Below, one piece after another: positions 44,823 to 55,300 of a stretch of 64,000 nucleotides of DNA. Positions within the stretch are counted from its first letter, which is position 1, and the number at the start of each line of letters is the position of its first letter. This DNA comes from Nitrospira sp. UBA5698. GTDB taxonomy: Bacteria; Nitrospirota; Nitrospiria; Nitrospirales; Nitrospiraceae. The notes beneath the pieces are model-generated. The model had not been told where the DNA came from and did not search any database. It was given only the letters and a program-made list of their open reading frames with translations. Location of the stretch: contig DIHK01000037.1 of the NCBI GenBank assembly GCA_002420115.1, positions 111,840 through 175,839 of the forward strand, in the 5' to 3' direction. The position numbers and the translations under genes are program-made.

Positions 44823-45863
44823 ATGCTTGAAGGATTCTGGTATATCGCCACAGAAAGCAGGAACGTCCGCGTTGGTCGACCCTGCACGGCAGTCCTTTGC
44901 AACCAACCGCTTGTCCTCTTTCGGGATCGGGGTGGTCAGGTGCATGCGCTACAGGACCGCTGTCCCCATAAAGGCGTCCCCCTTTCCTCAGGTAGGCAAG
45001 AAGGGGATTCCTTGCGTTGTCCGTTTCATGGGTGGCGCTTCATGTCCTCGGGGGAGTGCATCGAGGTTCCGGCTCTCGGTAACGTACTGCATCCATCACC
45101 CGCCTCGGCCTGTGTGCGGACATTCCCGGTAGAGGAGCGGGATGGATGGGTGTGGGTCTATATGGGAAACGATCGATGCCGGAAGCCGTCGAGTCCGCCT
45201 CCCTCTTTGCCGATTCCAGCAGACGGCAGTCCGATGGTCTCGGTGCGCGAGTCCGCCCAGGCAAAAGTCCGGTGGGATTTCGCAGTGGATAGTCTCATGG
45301 ATCCCGCTCATGTCCCATTCGTGCACAACAACTACTTCCGGCGGCGTGAGGCAGCCAGGGAGAAAGAAAAACTATTCACCCGACTGCCGTTGGGGTTTCG
45401 AACGATCTCGAAGAACGTCTTGTTGCCGGATACCTTTATCTTTCGGGCGTTATCTCCAAGGTTGGGTTCGGCGACGACCACGGTCGACTTCGTCCTACCC
45501 GGCATCCATTTGGAGCGATGGGAGATCGGCGACCGGTTTGCGTCCGTCATGTTGGTGGCCACCCCGCTGACCGACGAACGGAGTCGATTCGACATCTGCG
45601 TGGGATGGAATTTTCTGCGCGGGTTTCCTGTTGGATGGCTGGTCCGTCGGACTCTCAGGACGATTCTTGGCCAAGATCGGACGATTTTGGAATCGCAGGA
45701 ACAAGGGTTCGGCCGGCATGGAAGTATGTTATTGCACTTGGAATCGGACACACCGGCCGTGTGGTACCGGCAGTTGAAGAAATATCATAGTGATCTGTTG
45801 GCCGGTGTGCGTGATCCTCAGCATCCGGTTCCTGAACAGACCATGCTCAGATGGGTGACCTAA
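44823..45863 (+). CDS. Rieske non-heme iron oxygenase
   Basis: 346 residues. The N-terminal Rieske domain binds a 2Fe-2S cluster through Cys47-x-His49 (CPHKGVPL) and Cys66-x2-His69 (CPFHGW). The catalytic domain has DSLMDPAHVPFVH at about 156-168, whose two His residues, with a distal Asp, hold mononuclear iron. Length and single-component look fit the pheophorbide a/vanillate demethylase-like group. The substrate cannot be inferred. No reductase gene adjoins it. It is preceded by a strong terminator, so it has its own promoter. Confidence 0.9.
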   Translation: MLEGFWYIATESRNVRVGRPCTAVLCNQPLVLFRDRGGQVHALQDRCPHKGVPLSSGRQEGDSLRCPFHGWRFMSSGECIEVPALGNVLHPSPASACVRTFPVEERDGWVWVYMGNDRCRKPSSPPPSLPIPADGSPMVSVRESAQAKVRWDFAVDSLMDPAHVPFVHNNYFRRREAAREKEKLFTRLPLGFRTISKNVLLPDTFIFRALSPRLGSATTTVDFVLPGIHLERWEIGDRFASVMLVATPLTDERSRFDICVGWNFLRGFPVGWLVRRTLRTILGQDRTILESQEQGFGRHGSMLLHLESDTPAVWYRQLKKYHSDLLAGVRDPQHPVPEQTMLRWVT

Positions 45864-46283
45864 AACGGAGTGACGCACGATCCTGAGTTTCAAGTTTCAT
45901 GATTTACGAGCTAGCCTGCCCGGGTGGTTTCCTCCTCCAACCCCTCGACTTTGCTCAGGACTATGAGTGCTTCGGCAGTCTCAGAGCAGGTTGGCCGCAT
46001 GTATAGTACGGGATGTGTTCTCGTCGACGCGGTCTTGCGTCAGACAGAACCATGCGGTACAACAATTCCATAGCTTTCTGCGGTCTCTGTGTGCAACGCT
46101 CAGCTTGGATATCGGCGGGATCATCTCGATATCCCATGACGATCTGTCCAAGCCGGTTGCGACTTATAGCTGCGCCGCTGGCCAGACCCTCGGCGGTGAA
46201 GTTTCTACGTGACCGGATTCGGATCACTCCGCATGAGATCACGCAACCAGTGTGAGACGAGCAGGGTGCGAAGGAAGGACAAT
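45864..46283. other. 420-nt gap with a degraded intergenic repeat
   Basis: No gene is supported. TTTACGAGCTAGCCTGC and CTCAGGACTATGAGTGC ... AGCAGGTTGG (about 45903-45993) recur in the same order with changes at about 55838-55960. Confidence 0.5.
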
Positions 46284-47060
46284 GTGAAACAAGAGTTAAG
46301 AACGGGAGGCTGTTTGGGTGGCTGGATGCTCGTGGTCCTGATGATGTGTCTGGGAACAGAGGTCCGGGCCTATGAATCTGTGCCAGTGGTGGAGGGGGCT
46401 ACCGTGCGTGGCACCGTCACCTTCATCGGTACCGTCCCGCCGCCGAAGGAATTCGAGTTGCGTCGCTCTCTCGATTACGAATATTGCAGTCAGCGATCTG
46501 ATCTCAACGGGTATCGGCTCATGAGAGAAATCACAGTCAGGGCAGACGGTGGCCTCAAAGATGTCCTGGTAATGGTGGAGGGTGTGGAGCGTGGAAAGCC
46601 CTTTCCCTTCACTGATGCCCAAGTAGAAGCAAGCCGCTGTCGGTTTGTGCCGTTCGTGACCGTGGTCGGCGATAAGCGGCTGATCACGGTGTTCAATCGA
46701 GACTCAATCCCACACGACATTCAAGGGTATGCGTTCGACCAAACGGGAGGCGATATGGTGTTTTATCGCCCGTCCCTGGAGGCGAGCGGGACGACCGAGG
46801 CCGTGCAGTTGATCAACGGGCGACGAGTATTCAGCATGCAGTGTAGTATGCATCCCTATATGCAGAGCTGGGGCTATGCGATCGACCACCCGTATTTTTC
46901 GGTTACGGATGCAGGAGGCGCCTTCTCCATCGATGATCTTCCGCCGGGAAAGTACCGCCTCAAAGTGTGGCATCCGATTCTCGGCATGCGAGAACAGGCA
47001 CTGACTATCACGGCGAATGAAACGGTTTCATTGAATCTGTGGTTCGAGGCCAAGGACTAA
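46284..47060 (+). CDS. Exported cupredoxin-like/carboxypeptidase-regulatory-like protein
   Basis: About 258 residues, GTG start behind AAGGAAGG. The longer frame from 46209 has no ribosome site. Signal peptide at about 10-30. The middle part (about 35-175) is a beta-sandwich in which PHDIQGY and MQCSMHPYMQ supply His, Cys, His and Met, the ligand set of a type 1 copper site. The C-terminal 65 residues (VTDAGGAFSIDDLPPGKYRL) are a carboxypeptidase regulatory-like domain. It may bind copper and transfer electrons in the periplasm. Neighbouring CopD-like and cytochrome genes fit a redox or copper theme. Confidence 0.75.
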   Translation: MKQELRTGGCLGGWMLVVLMMCLGTEVRAYESVPVVEGATVRGTVTFIGTVPPPKEFELRRSLDYEYCSQRSDLNGYRLMREITVRADGGLKDVLVMVEGVERGKPFPFTDAQVEASRCRFVPFVTVVGDKRLITVFNRDSIPHDIQGYAFDQTGGDMVFYRPSLEASGTTEAVQLINGRRVFSMQCSMHPYMQSWGYAIDHPYFSVTDAGGAFSIDDLPPGKYRLKVWHPILGMREQALTITANETVSLNLWFEAKD

Positions 47061-47259
47061 CCGGTTACGGCTCACCATCGTCAGCCGCTCGTGAGGGCTC
47101 TACTCTGGTCCGAATCAAGTCGGGGGAAGGTCTACGGGAAGCTAATGGCGGATCAGCACCCCCCGTGACCGATCGGACCTTCCTGTTGGCACTGCGCTGA
47201 GTGTGCGTGCAGTCGTCCAGGAACGATGGGTCTCATCAAATCAATCATAAGAGCACAGT

Positions 47260-47736
47260 ATGTATTCCACGCTTGTTATCTTGCACATTCTCGCTGCGGT
47301 CAGTTGGGTCGGCGGCATGATCTTTCTGTCATTGGTCTTGGCGCCGTTGGTGAGAAGCCGGAAAGCAGTACCCGAGTTCATGGCGCTGTTTCGGTCTGCA
47401 GCACTCCGCTTTCGCCCCATCGTCTGGGTGGCCATGGCGATACTCGTAATGACCGGTCCGATGTTATTGTCGCTTCGTGGCGTCGCGGTCGCGAGCCCTT
47501 CCTCCTGGCCGGGAATCGTCGTCGTGAAGCTGACGCTGGTCGCTCTGTTGCTGTTCCTGACCTTGCTGCATGACCTCGTGCTCGGTCCCCAGGTCAGCCG
47601 GGTCAGTGCGATTCCAGAATCCCAGCGAACGGCAGGAGAGCAGGTGGTATTCAAAACCGCGCGCTGGCTCCCTCGATTGTCCCTACTCATCGCCTTGGCC
47701 GTCGTGATGACGGCGGCGATGCTGGCCCGGTCATAG
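47260..47736 (+). CDS. CopD-like four-helix membrane protein
   Basis: 158 residues with four hydrophobic helices (about 3-25, 50-72, 85-108, 132-156). The N-terminus LVILHILAAVSWVGGMIFL has the His-Trp-Gly pattern shared by CopD and related copper or heme-linked membrane proteins, and the conserved HD (LLHDLVLGP) lies near the third helix. It may take part in copper handling or cytochrome maturation. No ribosome site is clear before the ATG. Confidence 0.65.
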   Translation: MYSTLVILHILAAVSWVGGMIFLSLVLAPLVRSRKAVPEFMALFRSAALRFRPIVWVAMAILVMTGPMLLSLRGVAVASPSSWPGIVVVKLTLVALLLFLTLLHDLVLGPQVSRVSAIPESQRTAGEQVVFKTARWLPRLSLLIALAVVMTAAMLARS

Positions 47737-48001
47737 CTCCATGCCGATGTCGCGTTCTGCGACATCGCTTCTCTCTCGCCTGTAGCAAGCTTCCCCTGCG
47801 TGAAGAGGAACAGCCTTGGGTTTTCCTCGCAACACCTCCGTATCTCGATGAAATGATTCAGCTTCTCATCCTCCTGGTTCGCACGGTTTCCTCCTTGCAA
47901 GTTCGACGGACTGATCGGTCAAAGAGACGGTCCATATTCGCTTTCCGTCCAATGATGAAGGGTATTGCTTAGACAATGCTTGGAGAGGCATCGCAACAAA
48001 A

Positions 48002-48466
48002 ATGAAATCACCATGGTGCATGGCAGGTATTGTCCTGTGGGTTCTCACGGTCACGGGTCTTAGCTGGTTCTTCATCAATGGATGGACCACGAAGGGAAGC
48101 GACGGGCGCACAGAAATACTCGTGGCACCGGCTGAACGTGATCAGATTCTGGCGGAGATGCGGCAACTGTTGAAAGCAGTGGACGGCGTCATCCGAGAGT
48201 TGGGAGAGTCGGAACCTGATCTGAAACGAATGGAGTCGGCAGCCAAGGCAGGTGGGATGCACATGGCCGAGGACGTGGAGCCAGCACTCATGGTCAAGCT
48301 GCCGCTGTCGTTTAAGCAAATGGGCATGTCGATTCACAAGGACATGGATGCGTTAGCCGATGCGGTCGTGCAACGAGAGACGTCCCAGCAACTCCTGAAG
48401 CGGTTGGGGAGTATGACGGCCCGCTGCACGGTCTGTCATGACATGTATAGATTCAAAGCCGGCTGA
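48002..48466 (+). CDS. Cytochrome c'-like monoheme protein
   Basis: 154 residues with an N-terminal membrane anchor or signal (IVLWVLTVTGLSWFFI). The heme motif CTVCH is at 142-146, 8 residues before the C-terminus, as in cytochrome c' and related four-helix cytochromes. Four amphipathic helices can be traced (about 45-65, 70-90, 95-125, 128-150). A Met or a helix-1 residue could be the sixth ligand. It would be periplasmic and membrane-anchored. Partners are unknown. Confidence 0.8.
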   Translation: MKSPWCMAGIVLWVLTVTGLSWFFINGWTTKGSDGRTEILVAPAERDQILAEMRQLLKAVDGVIRELGESEPDLKRMESAAKAGGMHMAEDVEPALMVKLPLSFKQMGMSIHKDMDALADAVVQRETSQQLLKRLGSMTARCTVCHDMYRFKAG

Positions 48467-48660
48467 TAGCTGGCAGCGATTAGCCACCAACAGTCAGAGA
48501 GAAGAGAGAAAATCAGTTCACGAACGAATCCATTTCCGAGATGGTGACTCCCACCCAATGAGCGCTCCTGTCATGGTCGGATGGCACAAGCCTCGAAAGG
48601 CGGGACATCCGCCACAGCCGAGGGCAATGTCGCTCCGGTCGCGCAGTCAGGGAGGTTTTT

Positions 48661-48969
48661 ATGAAGTCCCAAGCCATCATACGTGTTGCTCTAGTGGTAG
48701 CTATGGTGTCACCGGTCGGTTTCGTTACGATCGCATCAGCGCAAGATCATGATCGCGACCGCGATCAGCTCAAGACGCAACAGCAACTTCAGGACAAGGA
48801 CAAACTACAGACTAAAGATCAACTTCATAAAGAGTTGAAGGACAAAGAGCAGTTGCACGAACGTGAACGGGCGCGTGAGCGTGAACGGGCCAGGGAACAT
48901 ATGCAAACGGAGCGCCCCGAGAAGCCGCAGCATGAGAGGGCAGAACGTGGCGAGAGAGGCGGCCGCTAA
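48661..48969 (+). CDS. Highly charged exported protein, 102 aa
   Basis: Signal peptide (about 1-27, ending ASAQD) followed by a chain almost wholly of D, K, R, E, Q and H: DRDRDQLKTQQQLQDKDKL, then EQLHERERARERERAREH. It is low complexity and probably one long helix or disordered. Function unknown. GGGAGG precedes the ATG. Confidence 0.65.
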   Translation: MKSQAIIRVALVVAMVSPVGFVTIASAQDHDRDRDQLKTQQQLQDKDKLQTKDQLHKELKDKEQLHERERARERERAREHMQTERPEKPQHERAERGERGGR

Positions 48970-49068
48970 AAAAGTTCTGCGTGCTGGATGTTGGGTGCTG
49001 AGGTAAACACGACGCTCAGCACTCAGGACTCAACACTCATCACTCATCACTAACCATGGAGGTGAACG

Positions 49069-50316
49069 ATGGCACGGGTGGTGATCATCGGTGCATCGAT
49101 CGGCGGGTTACCCGCCGCCTATGAAGCACGGGCTCTATTGGAGAAGAAACATACGGTGACGGTTATTTCAAATGTGGATTCATTCCACTTCGTCCCGTCG
49201 AATCCTTGGGTGGCGGTCGGCTGGCGCACACGTAAGGACATCAGCTTTGAGTTGGGGCCGGTACTGGCCAAGAAGGGAGTCGAATTCGTCCATGCCGCGG
49301 CTGATCGCATCGAGCCGGAACAGAACCGCGTCGTCACGACGAAAGGTGAGGTGCCGTATGACTATCTCATCATCGCCACGGGGCCGAAACTCAACTTTGC
49401 TGCCGTGCCTGGCCTCGGTCCGAGCGGCCATACACAGTCAGTCTGCAACGTAGACCATGCAGAACAGGCATGGGGTGCCTATCAAAGCTTTCTGAAAGAT
49501 CCAGGTCCCATTGTCATCGGCGCAGCGCAGGGCGCTTCCTGTTTTGGGCCGGCCTACGAGATGGCCTTTATTCTCGATGCGGATCTGCGGAAGAAAAAAC
49601 TTCGTAAGAAAGTCCCGATCTATTTCGTGACACCCGAGCCCTACATCGGTCACATGGGTCTGGCCGGTGTCGGGAAATCTCGGCGGCTGATGGAGGATGA
49701 GTTCGCCGAGCACTCGATCAAACCAATCCACAACACGGCGATCAAAGAAGTCCAACCAGGCAAAATGTTTTTGGAGGATGGTCAGGAAGTATCATTCCGC
49801 TACTCGATGATGATTCCGCCCTTCGCCGGGGTTGATGCGGTAGCAGGGACGTCGGGCCTATGCAATCCCAAAGGCTTCGTCAACATCGATGCCTACCAAG
49901 CGAATCCCAAGTACAAGAATATTTACGCGGTCGGTGTGTGTGTGGCGATCCCGCCGGTCGAGCAGACGCCGGTCCCGACCGGTGCACCGAAGACCGGGTA
50001 CATGATCGAATCCATGGTGTCGGCGGCCGTGCATAACATCAAGGCTGAGATCGAGAACAATGCGAAGAAAGAAACCGCAACGTGGAATGCGATCTGTCTG
50101 GCGGACATGGGTGATACAGGGATGGCGTTCGTCGCTCTGCCGCAGATGGCCCCACGCAACGTCACTTGGGCCAAGAAAGGTAAATGGGTCCACCTGGCCA
50201 AGATCGCCCTTGAAAAGTACTTCCTGATGAAAATGAAACGAGGTGTCAGCGAACCCTTTTTCGAGAAGGCGATTCTTGATGCCGTAGGGATCGGCAAGCG
50301 AGAAGTCGTTGAATAA
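49069..50316 (+). CDS. Sulfide:quinone oxidoreductase-family flavoprotein
   Basis: 415 residues. The N-terminal FAD-binding motif is VVIIGASIGGLPAAYEA, with DYLIIATGPKL and the C-terminal NIYAVGVCVAIPP. Cysteines near 125, in GASCFGPAYE and in GVCVAI could provide the redox-active pair, as in SQR. Enzymes of this class oxidise sulfide at the inner membrane and reduce quinone, but the family also includes flavocytochrome c sulfide dehydrogenase and enzymes of unknown substrate. A good ribosome site (GGAGG) precedes it. A DUF2892 gene follows 68 nt later, a frequent neighbour of sulfur-oxidising genes. Confidence 0.85.
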   Translation: MARVVIIGASIGGLPAAYEARALLEKKHTVTVISNVDSFHFVPSNPWVAVGWRTRKDISFELGPVLAKKGVEFVHAAADRIEPEQNRVVTTKGEVPYDYLIIATGPKLNFAAVPGLGPSGHTQSVCNVDHAEQAWGAYQSFLKDPGPIVIGAAQGASCFGPAYEMAFILDADLRKKKLRKKVPIYFVTPEPYIGHMGLAGVGKSRRLMEDEFAEHSIKPIHNTAIKEVQPGKMFLEDGQEVSFRYSMMIPPFAGVDAVAGTSGLCNPKGFVNIDAYQANPKYKNIYAVGVCVAIPPVEQTPVPTGAPKTGYMIESMVSAAVHNIKAEIENNAKKETATWNAICLADMGDTGMAFVALPQMAPRNVTWAKKGKWVHLAKIALEKYFLMKMKRGVSEPFFEKAILDAVGIGKREVVE

Positions 50317-50384
50317 CAGCCCTTTCTTGCCTGAATCCTTTGCTCGGTCCGTGCCTCCCATAGGCAAGAGAAAAGGAGGGCCAC

Positions 50385-50573
50385 ATGAAACTCAATGAAC
50401 GTTTGCGATTGATTGCCGGTGTATTCGTGCTCGCCGCGGTGATTCTAGGAGCGACCGTCCATCCGTACTGGAACTATGTTGCTGCTTTTGTTGCGGTGAA
50501 CCTCATCCAATCGGCCTTTACCGGCTGGTGTCCGATGATGGCACTGTTACGTCGCCTTGGGGTACAAGAATAA
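50385..50573 (+). CDS. DUF2892-like small membrane protein
   Basis: 62 residues with two hydrophobic helices (about 8-25 and 30-48) and the motif GWCPMMALLRRLGV. This family matches the membrane part of YgaP-type rhodaneses and is often found near sulfur genes. AAAGGAGG precedes the ATG. Confidence 0.85.
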   Translation: MKLNERLRLIAGVFVLAAVILGATVHPYWNYVAAFVAVNLIQSAFTGWCPMMALLRRLGVQE

Positions 50574-50642
50574 TCGTGACTTTCTAACGAGTTGCCTTAT
50601 CCTGAGGGGGCAGCTCGGCTTCTCCACGGGTGGTGAGACACG

Positions 50643-51188
50643 ATGGCAATACCGCTGAATCTGACGGATGCATTCGCAAGTGAGCAGGATCTACGCAATA
50701 TGGTTGCCGCACGGAAAGTGTGTTTCGACCACGATCCTTTCTATGTGAGAGACGGATCGAATCAGATCGTGCAGATCGGGTTTCAACTCAACCTCTATGC
50801 TGCGTTTCAGGATCCCAAGCATCTCCCGTCCGGCGAGGACACCGAGCTGCGCGACCTCATCGGTGACCTTCGACGGCTTTGCCGTGTGTTCTTTCAGTCG
50901 CTGGATCTTCTGAAACCCTGCGAATATCCAGAACCGCCGATGCATCGTATTATGTATGCTCCGGAACGTCAGTATCGAGCGGAAGTCTGTCTTCAGGTTC
51001 CCATCTTCGACCGGGGACACTATGGGGCGAAACCAGATCGTCGTTTAGAGGAGTTGCTCAACACAGCCGAATGTCTCCTTCGACAGCTAGGGGCCAAGCG
51101 CGGGACATGGGACGATCAGAAGAATGCACTGGCTCACGCTCAGGATCACTGTGAAGACCATGCTCGAGCTGCTGCGGGCGAACCCTGA
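50643..51188 (+). CDS. Hypothetical protein, 181 aa
   Basis: Not recognised. Soluble, with central LNLYAAFQDPKHLPSGEDTE and MYAPERQYRAEVCLQVPIFDR, and a His/Cys-containing end (HAQDHCEDHARAA). It lies between the SQR/DUF2892 pair and the RND pair, starting about 70 nt after DUF2892 and ending 23 nt before the adaptor gene. Co-transcription with the pump is likely. Confidence 0.6.
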   Translation: MAIPLNLTDAFASEQDLRNMVAARKVCFDHDPFYVRDGSNQIVQIGFQLNLYAAFQDPKHLPSGEDTELRDLIGDLRRLCRVFFQSLDLLKPCEYPEPPMHRIMYAPERQYRAEVCLQVPIFDRGHYGAKPDRRLEELLNTAECLLRQLGAKRGTWDDQKNALAHAQDHCEDHARAAAGEP

Positions 51189-51211
51189 GTCCGGAGGAAT
51201 ACATCACGCAG

Positions 51212-52285
51212 ATGAGAGTCAGCCCAACGAACTACATGGTCCTCGCGGCTCTGCTCCTAACCAGTTGCGGATCAAAGGAAGAGTCCGCTGCACCGGTGGT
51301 CTCCGCTGCTCCACAGAAGACCATTCAGGCTGCTGTCGTGGAGGCCAAGCCGGCATCGGTACCGATTCGTGTTGAAGTAACCGGTCAGGTTGCTCCGATC
51401 TTCCAAGCCACGCTCTCCAGTCGTATCCAAGGATCCATCGACAAATTACTGGTTCGAGAAGGCTCGAAGGTCTCCAAGGGGCAGCTCTTGATCCAGCTGG
51501 ATAGCCGAGATCTCCAGGCAGACCTGGCCCGCGCGCATGCGGAGATCGAGAATGCGAAGGCGCATCTTGACCGGATGGACCAGCTCTATGCCCAAGATGC
51601 GGTCTCGAAACAGGAGATGGAGAATGCAACCAGGGCGTATCGCGTGGCGGAGGCGAATCGGAAGGCAGTGGAGGCGCAGCTCAGTTATACGACGGTGAGA
51701 GCGCCATTCGACGGGGTCATCACCGAGAAAAAAGTAGAGGCAGGAGAATTGGCTTCGCCAGGTCAGCCGCTCCTCAAAATGGAAGACCCCCTGCATCTTC
51801 GCCTGGAAGCCACGGTCGCGGAAGGAGATCTCCGGTCGGTGTCTCGAGGCGATACGATCCCAATCCTCATCGACGCTTTAGGCGGCCAAGAGTTGATCGG
51901 CAGAGTCAGCCAAATTCTTCCGGCAGGAGATCCGCAAACCCATACCTTTATGGTCAAGGTCGATCTGCCGAAGGGAGAGGGACTGAGGACCGGGATGTTC
52001 GGCCGATTTCCTCTCGAAAAAGGTGTCACCCAAACCATTCTGGTTCCTGTGACAACCCTGGTCGAGCGAGGCGAGCTCAGTAGCGTCTACGTCGTTGGAG
52101 TAGACCGGATCGCACGGCTTCGGTGGGTCAAAGTCGGGCGGAGGTTCGACAAACAGGTTGAGATCCTATCCGGTATTAATGAGGGCGAACGAGTCTTGGC
52201 GGATGGAAGCCGTGGAATTGACGGAGCAGTCGTTCAGATCGTCGAGACGGCAGCGGTGCCGGGAAAGAACGTCATGGGTCAATAG
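51212..52285 (+). CDS. RND efflux periplasmic adaptor (lipoprotein)
   Basis: 357 residues. The N-terminus ends in LLLTSCGS, a lipobox, so it is probably anchored to the inner membrane by lipid. Typical membrane-fusion protein parts follow: biotinyl-lipoyl half (VREGSKVSKGQLLIQLD), helical hairpin (about 105-165), second half (VRAPFDGVITEKKVEAGE), beta-barrel and membrane-proximal domain. It would link the pump gene downstream to an outer-membrane channel; no TolC-like gene is in the window. It ends about 70 nt before the pump gene. Confidence 0.93.
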   Translation: MRVSPTNYMVLAALLLTSCGSKEESAAPVVSAAPQKTIQAAVVEAKPASVPIRVEVTGQVAPIFQATLSSRIQGSIDKLLVREGSKVSKGQLLIQLDSRDLQADLARAHAEIENAKAHLDRMDQLYAQDAVSKQEMENATRAYRVAEANRKAVEAQLSYTTVRAPFDGVITEKKVEAGELASPGQPLLKMEDPLHLRLEATVAEGDLRSVSRGDTIPILIDALGGQELIGRVSQILPAGDPQTHTFMVKVDLPKGEGLRTGMFGRFPLEKGVTQTILVPVTTLVERGELSSVYVVGVDRIARLRWVKVGRRFDKQVEILSGINEGERVLADGSRGIDGAVVQIVETAAVPGKNVMGQ

Positions 52286-52354
52286 TCATTCGTCAATGGT
52301 AAAAACCTTGAACTCTTTGATTCAGGCCCTCATTTCACCAATGGCCAATGACCA

Positions 52355-55300
52355 ATGACTTCCCATCCCTCCCCATACCACCCCGGCTTGTCAGGACGCA
52401 TCGCCGCTCTCTTTATCGACAGTAAACTCACACCGCTCATCATGCTCGCCGTGCTGCTATTGGGTCTGTTTGCGGTGGTCGGGACACCTCGTGAGGAGGA
52501 GCCACAGATCGTTGTACCTATGGCCGATGTCTGGCTGCCGTTTCCCGGGGCATCAGCCAAGGTCGTCGAAGAACAACTCACCAAACCCTTTGAGCGGAAG
52601 CTTTCCGAGATCAAGGGGGTCGAGTATGTGTACTCGATTTCCAGGCCAGGTGGCGCCCTGATCATTGTCCGTTTCTATGTCGGCCAGCCGATGGAGCAGA
52701 GCCTGGTTGATCTCTACGACAAGTTGATGGCGAACCAAGATCTCCTACCGCCCGGGGCCGAGCCGTTTCTGGTCAAACCGAAGGATGTGAACGACGTCCC
52801 TATTGTTACCCTCACGCTGTCGAGTGAGCGCTACGGAGAATTTGAGCTCCATCGGCTGGCTGAACAGGTCTTGGAGGAAGTCAAGAAGGTAGCCGGCACC
52901 TCGGCTGGATTCATCGTGGGCGGGCGGCCGCGCGAGCTGCGCATCCAGATCGATCCCACGAGATTGAAGGCCTACGGGTTGACGCCGCTGCAGGTTGCGA
53001 GCGTTGTCAAAGGTGAGAATCGCGCCTTGTCGACCGGCCGCTTCGACAGTCGTAATCAAAGCTTTCTGGTAGAAACGGGTCGCTTCATCCGGTCACGTGA
53101 AGATCTAGAAAGTCTGGTCGTTGGCGTCCATGAACAGAGGCCGGTGTACGTACGTCAGGTGGCGGAAGTCACAGACGGACCGGCAGAAGCGACGAGTTAT
53201 GTCTGGTTCGGCGAGGGCCTGTCGGCCCGTGGTTCGTCGCTCGTGAAGCGTGAAGCGCAAGACGGACCACGAGATACGCTTCACGAGGAACGCTTCACGG
53301 AAGATCCAGCCGTGACCATCGCAATTGCCAAGCAGGCCGGCGTGAATGCCGTCACAGTCGCCGCTGAGGTGATCCGCAAAGTCGACGAGATGAAGGGAGT
53401 GGCCATTCCGTCGGACGTTCGTGTGACGGTGACGCGTGATTACGGAGAAACGGCCCAGGAGAAGGCCAACGAACTGCTCTGGCACCTCCTGATCGCCGTT
53501 GTTGCGGTGGTGGTTTTTCTTGGTGTGGCATTAGGGCCGAGGCCGGCGCTTGTTGTCTCGATTGCGATCCCGCTGACCCTCGCGCTCACGCTCTTTACCT
53601 CGATGATGATCGGCTACACGATCAACCGGGTGACCCTGTTTGCCCTTATTTTCTCCATCGGTATCCTTGTGGACGATGCCATTGTGGTCGTCGAAAACAC
53701 CTATCGTCATCTGAAGCTGCGTCTCACCGCTCACCACGATGCTTCCATCCGGGCGGTTGATGAAGTCGGGAACCCGACGATTTTGGCGACATTCACCGTT
53801 ATCGCCGCTCTTCTGCCGATGGCCTTTGTCTCCGGGCTCATGGGACCCTATATGAGGCCGATTCCGGTCAACGCCTCCATCGCGATGTTCTTCTCCCTGC
53901 TGGTTGCATTCATCGTGATCCCCTGGTTTTGCCAGACTTGCTATCGCCCTGGAGTTGCCGTTGCCGGTGTCGATCATGAAGGTGATGAGCAGGGGTTTGT
54001 GGCTCGAATGTATCGACGACTGCTTTCTCCGTTATTGGCTTGTCCATCCCTCGCCTATGCGTTTCTGGCCGGAGTCGGGCTCTTGCTCGTCGGATCCACC
54101 CTGTTGTTCTATACCCGCCATGTCGTCGTGAAGATGCTCCCCTTCGACAATAAGAGCGAGATTCAACTGGTGGTGGACATGCCGGAAGGGACAACGCTCG
54201 AAGAGACCGCCCGAGTCACTCAGGCGCTGGGGCGCTATGTGAAGACGGTGCCCGAAGTCCGGGACTATCAAGCCTATGTCGGAACGGCCTCCCCCTTCAA
54301 CTTCAGCGGACTCGTCCGGCACTACTATCTACGGGAGCAACCTCACGAGGCGGACATTCAGATCAATCTGGTCGCGAAGCACGAGCGAGCCGCTCAGAGT
54401 CATGAGATCGCCCAGCGGATTCGTCCACCGGTTCACGAGATCGCTCGTGAATACGGGGCCAATGTGAAGATCGTGGAGGTGCCGCCCGGGCCGCCTGTGC
54501 AATCGGTGCTGGTTGGAGAGGTTTATGGATACGATTACAACAGGCAACTCGCTGTGGCTCGGGAAATTCGAACTCTATTCGAAACCACTTCCGGAGTCGT
54601 GGACGTGGACGACTATATCGAAGCGGACCAGGTGAAATATGTCTTCACCGTTGATCGTGCCAAGGCAGCGCTCGCCGGTATTCCTTCCGACGAGATCATC
54701 AACACGCTTCGCATGGCACTCCAAGGAACGAAGATCGGCCTCGTCCACATCCCGCAAGAGAAAAGTCCGGTCCAAATCGTGCTTCGCCTCCCGCTCGTTG
54801 AGCGAACCGGTCTTGAGCATCTCGGTGAGATCGGGTTGCGCACGAGTGCCGGAGGGATCGTGCAGCTGTCCGAACTCCTCAAGGTAGAGCGAACGGTCCA
54901 AGACAAGACGATCTATCACAAGAATCAAAAGCCGGTCGTTTATGTCGTCGCGGATGTCGGTGGCCCTGGAGCAGAGAAAGCCGAGAGTCCCGTGTATGGA
55001 GTGCTGGGTGTGGGGAAAAAACTGGAAGAGTTTCGTCCGGCAGAAGGGTATCAGATCGAGCAGTATTACGCGTCACAGCCCTGGTCTGAAGAGAAGATCG
55101 CCATGAAATGGGATGGGGAATGGCACATCACGTACGAAACCTTCCGCGACATGGGCATCGCCTTTGCCGTGGCCATGGTGCTGATTTATTTGTTGATCGT
55201 CGGGCAGTTCCAATCGTTCGTCACGCCGTTGATCATCATGGCGCCCATTCCACTCACGCTCATCGGTATTCTCCCTGGACATTGGCTGACCGGATCGTAC

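Noticed and set aside
45967..46212. Small frames between the Rieske and cupredoxin-like genes
   Set aside because: They overlap a degraded repeat, lack ribosome sites and show no domain.
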